This document shows positions 7,771 to 11,627 of a stretch of DNA of 11,627 nt, piece after piece (positions within the stretch are counted from its first letter, which is position 1; every line of letters starts with the position of its first letter). A program made the translations under genes and the position numbers. This DNA comes from an uncultured Bacteroidota bacterium (GTDB lineage Bacteria; Bacteroidota; Bacteroidia; Chitinophagales; Chitinophagaceae), in NCBI GenBank assembly GCA_903913355.1, contig CAIWKU010000262.1, positions 1 through 11,627 on the forward strand, given 5' to 3'. The notes beneath the pieces were generated by a model. The model saw only the letters and a list, made by a program, of their open reading frames with translations, searched no databases and was not told the origin of the DNA.

Positions 7771-8739
7771 CTATAATAATTTCATCGCCAGACTGTTTAC
7801 AAAGCGGCCCAACCATCTGTTATTGGCAATCATCCATTGAAATAAAAATATGCCTGTTATGGCACAGAGAATTCCCGCCAGCACATCCAGAATATAATGA
7901 TGCCCCGTGTATACTGCTGAAAACCAAATACCCATCATCAAAATGGCAAATATCCAATTCATCCAGCCAATCTTATTTTTAATACCATAGTATACAACAA
8001 TCACCGGGTAAGCTGCGTGTAATGAAGGCATGGCTGCAAATACATTTGAACTTTTTCCGTATACAGTTTTAAAAATATCTAACCCAAAAAAATGATCAAA
8101 TCTTTCTAGTCCGCCTGTATTTCCGGCAGTATGTGGTACAAATTGAAACCCATGTTGCTGTACATACCAGGGTGGTGATGCAGGGTATAGATAATAAATC
8201 ACAAACCCAATCAGGTTAACCAGGAGAAAGCTTAAGGAGAATTGTAAAAAAGCGTTTCGGCTTCTGAAAAATAAAAAAATAGAAAAAGCCAAAGGCACAG
8301 GCACCCAGCTCATATAACAGATCCCGGTTAGTATATCAAGAAAAGTAGTGCTATGTATTTGCCAGTATTCATTTGGCGTAAGCCAATGAGTATTATCAAC
8401 ACGAATTCCGAAAATAGATTTTTCGGCACGGTATAGACTTTCAATATGCACCTCCCGAAACCGATAATTCGGAAAAGCCTTCATATAGTCGAAAATGATC
8501 CAGAAAATAATAAAGATCAGCAGCCCTTTTATCAGTTTCCTTGTAACAGGAGACAGAAAAAAGAAAAGATTAAAGAATGCTACCAGACAGATCTGGTCAA
8601 TTTTATAACCGATTAAAAAATAAGATATCAGCAGGTACCCTGCAGAAGCAGCAAGCACCGGCCATATTTTTCGCGAAGCATAAAAATCATCCCACTCTGA
8701 AGAATCTGATTGCATATCAGGGTTTAAAACGTTCAACAA
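7771..8739 (-). CDS. PAP2-superfamily membrane enzyme of the AUR1 / inositol phosphorylceramide synthase type
   Basis: This 322-residue polytopic protein has about six membrane segments (approximately 27-45, 47-63, 70-85, 133-157, 165-186, 240-300). Three motifs define the PAP2_3/AUR1 type: YPASPPWY (185-192), MPSLHAAYP (237-245) with His241, and AVYTGHHYILD (275-285) with His281 and Asp285. These correspond to the H-H-D triad by which AUR1 enzymes move a phosphoinositol head group from phosphatidylinositol to ceramide; simple lipid phosphatases share the triad. It overlaps the upstream PIP-synthase-like gene by 23 bases. A second ATG (codon 9, at 8715) lies one base after that gene's TGA, giving TGATATG, and may be the real start; either arrangement implies translational coupling. 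The context supports inositol sphingolipid or inositol phospholipid synthesis, but phosphatase activity on PI-phosphate or another lipid is an open alternative. Confidence 0.85.
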   Translation of the reverse strand: MLNVLNPDMQSDSSEWDDFYASRKIWPVLAASAGYLLISYFLIGYKIDQICLVAFFNLFFFLSPVTRKLIKGLLIFIIFWIIFDYMKAFPNYRFREVHIESLYRAEKSIFGIRVDNTHWLTPNEYWQIHSTTFLDILTGICYMSWVPVPLAFSIFLFFRSRNAFLQFSLSFLLVNLIGFVIYYLYPASPPWYVQQHGFQFVPHTAGNTGGLERFDHFFGLDIFKTVYGKSSNVFAAMPSLHAAYPVIVVYYGIKNKIGWMNWIFAILMMGIWFSAVYTGHHYILDVLAGILCAITGIFLFQWMIANNRWLGRFVNSLAMKLL

Positions 8740-10045
8740 CTTCTTTTCCTGTAGTTACATCCCATCCTTTGAGTTCCATATATACCACATTAGGCGCCCA
8801 GAAAGTTCCACCATCTACTTTCAAAAAGATCCGGTTTAGTAGCGCCTCGCGTCTGTTTATATTGGCATATACATGGTATTTATTGTCTTTTGCCGAACGA
8901 CTCAATAATAAAGCCTGTTTTTTATAAGACACAAAATGCAGTTTATAACTACCGTTTTCCAGGGGTTGCGCTTTTATACCATAGGCAAATACTCTTTGAA
9001 TATAGTTGAGCTCTTTTCGCATCCCGCCTTCCGTGTATCGTATCCAAAAAACATGAACGGGAGATTCTTCATCAAGTTGCCCCTTTGCATTCAGGTTGAG
9101 CTCGCAAACAATCGTATTCGTATTGTTTGTTCTTTGCAGATAAAATAATTGGTGCGGATTACCGCTAGGTACGGGAAACGTATCCTGAGGGTCGATAGGT
9201 AAAGGATTCAAAATGGCGGGTGCCGGCGCTTTGGTTGAACGGGATTGTAATTTATTGGTAAACGCAAAACCGGTAATGATAAAAACACCTGCTGCGATCA
9301 ATAGTTTTTTAGCAGACATGGCATCTTTTGGCTTTTTATCAATCCCCTGCTCCAGTTTTTTTTTTGCATCCAATAACCTTTTAATAGCGGTTATATTCGT
9401 AAGTACGGCCAAAATGGCTATGGGTATGGTAAAGATGGACATGGTTTCCAGGATATGAAAAGAAACCCCGGGTACATACCATTTATGATCTCCTCCAATA
9501 TAGTATCCTGTGATTCCACAAGCCAGTGCTGCAACACCAATGGTGATAATTCTTTCGGGCCGTTGCATCAATCCTTCTTTGCATTCAATCCCCAGACCTT
9601 CTGCACGGGCACGCGTATAACTTACCATCATGGAACCAATTAAAGCAACAAAAGCAAATAAGGAACTGAGAAAATAGTGTTGGCCTACCAGGTAATAACA
9701 AATACCCAGAAACATGATCAATTCACTATATCTATCCAGCACCGAATCGTATAATGCACCAAAAGAAGAACTCATATTACCCAGCCTGGCCACCTGACCA
9801 TCCAGCATATCAAATAGACCCGCAAACAGAATCAGACTCCCCGCCCATCCAACATAAGAAAGATCTGATCGGTTTCCTTCTTCGGCTCCCATTACAAAAA
9901 TCGCTGCCACTCCAATATTCAAAACAAACCCAATGGTAGTTACCATATTAGGAGTAAGTCCCATTTTGATTAATACCCTCACAAAAGGGTCTATCACGAG
10001 GTATATTCCTTTTTGCAGTTTCTGTCTTGTTGAAGTCCGTTCCAT
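8717..10045 (-). CDS. PI-phosphate synthase-like CDP-alcohol phosphatidyltransferase fused to a DUF4833 domain
   Basis: This 442-residue protein has two parts. Residues 1 to about 230 are a membrane CDP-alcohol phosphatidyltransferase with the full D-x2-D-G-x2-A-R-x8-G-x3-D-x3-D signature (Asp79, Asp82, Gly83, Ala86, Arg87, Gly96, Asp100, Asp104). A later SYTRARAEGLG (142-152) and GLMQRPER (158-165) resemble the basic pocket that holds inositol phosphate in PI-phosphate and archaetidylinositol-phosphate synthases. The likely reaction is CDP-diacylglycerol plus inositol-1-phosphate to PI-phosphate. Residues 243-270 (MSAKKLLIAAGVFIITGF) look like a signal peptide, now an internal membrane segment. 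Residues about 288-442 match the Bacteroidota DUF4833 family (FPVPSGNPHQLFYLQR, PVHVFWIRYTEGG, GTFWAPNVVYMELKGWD) and would lie outside the inner membrane. The fusion is a continuous frame. The gene starts 28 bases after the DUF5686 stop and overlaps the next gene by 23 bases. The head-group assignment is inferred. Confidence 0.87.
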   Translation of the reverse strand: MERTSTRQKLQKGIYLVIDPFVRVLIKMGLTPNMVTTIGFVLNIGVAAIFVMGAEEGNRSDLSYVGWAGSLILFAGLFDMLDGQVARLGNMSSSFGALYDSVLDRYSELIMFLGICYYLVGQHYFLSSLFAFVALIGSMMVSYTRARAEGLGIECKEGLMQRPERIITIGVAALACGITGYYIGGDHKWYVPGVSFHILETMSIFTIPIAILAVLTNITAIKRLLDAKKKLEQGIDKKPKDAMSAKKLLIAAGVFIITGFAFTNKLQSRSTKAPAPAILNPLPIDPQDTFPVPSGNPHQLFYLQRTNNTNTIVCELNLNAKGQLDEESPVHVFWIRYTEGGMRKELNYIQRVFAYGIKAQPLENGSYKLHFVSYKKQALLLSRSAKDNKYHVYANINRREALLNRIFLKVDGGTFWAPNVVYMELKGWDVTTGKEVVERFKP

Positions 10046-10073
10046 TAATTAGTCTGTTTCTATATCTCAATAA

Positions 10074-11627
10074 TTAAAAATCAAATTTAAACCTGGCCCT
10101 GATGCCCCATTCAGTTACATTCGGATTGGTAAGATAATTGAATCGCCTTACCAGATCAACACGTATCAGTTTAAAGATATTGGCAATACCTACACTTCCT
10201 TCTATATAAGGATGTTTGTCTAATGAGAACGTGGTTGGCAAACCATTCAAAGTGGGGTACTTGATCAAACCCGGATCAACAGATGGGCTATTCTCAGATC
10301 TGACACCCCCATACAATAATTTTAAAGACATGACTTCACGCAGTTTCAGTTTTCGTAACAGAGGCACTCTGTTAAAGAACAAGCCGTTAAAATGGTGGTC
10401 GATACTCAAGGCAGCGAAATGATCGCTCACAAATTCCTGGAAATTCATCAGGTTGTAGGAATTGAGCTGGTACGCATAAGTTTGGTTGGCATGGTGAACA
10501 GTCATTAAAGGATAGGGTAGTTTTCCAAATATATATCCTCCTTCCAATATCAGATCGCTATACCCTAACTGTGAAAGAAAAGCACGCTTTTCCATTCGCA
10601 GATTGATATTCTGGTAATTATAAGCACTGTTCAAAATCCCTTTTACACCCGCAATAAAACGCATGGTAAATATCGGGTACTTATTCACGATTGGGATCCT
10701 GTATACTTTTCCCTGGTAAAATTGTTCATGCGGCGCCCAACGCAATTCACCTGAAAATTCAGTGGTGGTTACACTGGAAAGATTTACATCGGTTCCATTT
10801 TCAGATACTGTATAAATAATAGATCCCGCCGGTTGTTGCTTCCAGTTTTTAAAACCTACAGTATAAGAAAGATGGTTATCAAACTCATGAACATAGTCTA
10901 ATCTAAGGTTGGTATTATACAACCATTTATCATTCACCCCTCTTTTAAAAGATAACAGGAAATTATCTTCCGATACAAATTGAAGATCCTGTCCGGGAAT
11001 TTTTGTGTCATGCTGTATACTTGCCTTGATATAATTCAGCGGGTAACTATAGATAGATTTATTATTGAGTGAATAGGTTGTACTTAAATAATATTTCCAT
11101 TGCTGATCTTTAAAACCATATGCCCCATAGGTTTCAAAATATAACCGCTTATTGAATTTGGGCGTGGTACGACCACCGAGCCTTAGTTTAAATCCTTCTA
11201 CCGGATTAAAACTGTAGAAGGCAGCTGCCGGACCAATTTCAAAACCGCCTACTGATGTATACCCGGCTAACAGAAAACTAAGAAAAGCCAGGGTTCTTCT
11301 GAAAGAAGGCATTTTCTCCAGACTATCAATATTGTTGTACACTTTTGCTTCGGTACGCGTAAGTGTATCATGTCTGTTTTTCTCCCAATAACTATCCGGG
11401 TGTAAATTGGCTTTATCCATAGTAACCAAAGCCGGACCATCATATAAAGTATCCGGTTGTTGGTGATTGATCGTAAAATTTTTATAAGACACTGTTCTTT
11501 CCCCAAAGAACCCGGTACCCGAATTCTTCGTAACACTGGCGTCTGCCATGATATTACTTTTGCTCAGGTGATAGCGGCTATCCTCACTTTTTTCAAAATC
11601 AAGGTCAATATGTAATTCCCTCACCCA
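10074..11627 (-). CDS. DUF5686 family outer-membrane beta-barrel protein, C-terminal part (5' end beyond window edge)
   Basis: The frame is open to the last base of the window (codons TGG then GTG at 11627-11622), so the GTG at 11624 is not a credible start and about 517 C-terminal residues are seen. Family members are usually 800 or more residues with a signal peptide and a carboxypeptidase-regulatory-like (CNA-B-type) N-terminal domain, which should lie upstream of the window. Recognised landmarks are SYWEKNRHDTLTRTEAKVY (78-96 counting from the GTG), the GGFEIGP turn (126-132), NPVEGFKLRLGGRTTPKF (140-157), AYGFKDQQWKYYLS and long amphipathic strands. It ends in RARFKFDF, with a terminal Phe as needed for outer-membrane barrel insertion. 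Role unknown; the barrel resembles TonB-receptor-associated or surface assembly proteins of Bacteroidota. It is the first visible gene of the run leading into the lipid head-group genes, 28 bases upstream. Confidence 0.85.
   Translation of the reverse strand, partial: WVRELHIDLDFEKSEDSRYHLSKSNIMADASVTKNSGTGFFGERTVSYKNFTINHQQPDTLYDGPALVTMDKANLHPDSYWEKNRHDTLTRTEAKVYNNIDSLEKMPSFRRTLAFLSFLLAGYTSVGGFEIGPAAAFYSFNPVEGFKLRLGGRTTPKFNKRLYFETYGAYGFKDQQWKYYLSTTYSLNNKSIYSYPLNYIKASIQHDTKIPGQDLQFVSEDNFLLSFKRGVNDKWLYNTNLRLDYVHEFDNHLSYTVGFKNWKQQPAGSIIYTVSENGTDVNLSSVTTTEFSGELRWAPHEQFYQGKVYRIPIVNKYPIFTMRFIAGVKGILNSAYNYQNINLRMEKRAFLSQLGYSDLILEGGYIFGKLPYPLMTVHHANQTYAYQLNSYNLMNFQEFVSDHFAALSIDHHFNGLFFNRVPLLRKLKLREVMSLKLLYGGVRSENSPSVDPGLIKYPTLNGLPTTFSLDKHPYIEGSVGIANIFKLIRVDLVRRFNYLTNPNVTEWGIRARFKFDF

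Noticed and set aside
8577..8927. Plus-strand open frame of 116 codons
   Set aside because: Antisense to the overlapping ends of the AUR1-like and PIPS-like genes, both of which have clear conserved motifs there; no family resemblance.
11267..11536. Minus-strand open frame of 89 codons
   Set aside because: An alternative frame inside the DUF5686 gene, without motifs.
11622..11624. GTG as the start of the DUF5686 gene
   Set aside because: The frame is open through the window's last codon and the family needs several hundred more N-terminal residues; the GTG is simply an internal Val.
1..11627. CRISPR array, insertion sequence, tRNA/rRNA gene, toxin-antitoxin or defence island
   Set aside because: No regularly spaced repeats, transposase motifs, terminal inverted repeats, tRNA-like sequence or known defence domains were seen on either strand; the genes are ordinary chromosomal families.

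Overview
The window looks like a piece of a Bacteroidota chromosome, most likely from a Chitinophagaceae-type or related environmental lineage. The evidence is a moderately AT-rich sequence, genes without clear Shine-Dalgarno sites, and Bacteroidota-typical families: a DUF5686 outer-membrane protein, a 2TM protein, a DUF1015 protein, a DUF4833 domain and an AbgB-like exported amidohydrolase. All nine supported genes lie on the minus strand, so transcription runs from right to left. I see no tRNA or rRNA gene, insertion sequence, CRISPR array or phage gene. No gap between genes exceeds 300 bases; the longest is 203 bases.

Right part (11627 down to 5439): a tight five-gene run. It begins with the 3' part of a DUF5686 outer-membrane beta-barrel gene that enters from beyond the window edge. 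After 28 bases comes a two-domain protein: an N-terminal CDP-alcohol phosphatidyltransferase resembling phosphatidylinositol-phosphate synthase, joined in frame to a C-terminal DUF4833 domain through a stretch that looks like an old signal peptide. Its end overlaps by 23 bases a polytopic PAP2-superfamily protein with the AUR1 / inositol phosphorylceramide synthase arrangement of motifs. A DUF1015 protein follows after 58 bases, and an exported TPR protein after another 12. The central pair is best read as an inositol-phospholipid / inositol-sphingolipid head-group module; the roles of DUF5686, DUF1015 and TPR in it are unknown.

Middle part (5347 down to 3208): a small 2TM membrane protein, then 46 bases later a full-length long-chain acyl-CoA synthetase, closed by a strong UUCG-tetraloop terminator. 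These may form an operon for fatty-acid activation.

Left part (3125 down to 1): an exported AbgB-like M20 amidohydrolase with an unusual Glu in place of the usual metal-binding Cys, followed by its own terminator. After a 203-base spacer comes the 5' part of a PAS-PAS-GAF sensory protein that runs off the left edge, probably a histidine kinase whose output domain is not visible.

The point most worth following up is the PIP-synthase-like/DUF4833 fusion overlapping an AUR1-type enzyme. It links the undescribed DUF4833 domain to inositol-lipid synthesis. I found no sign of a defence system or other exotic element.
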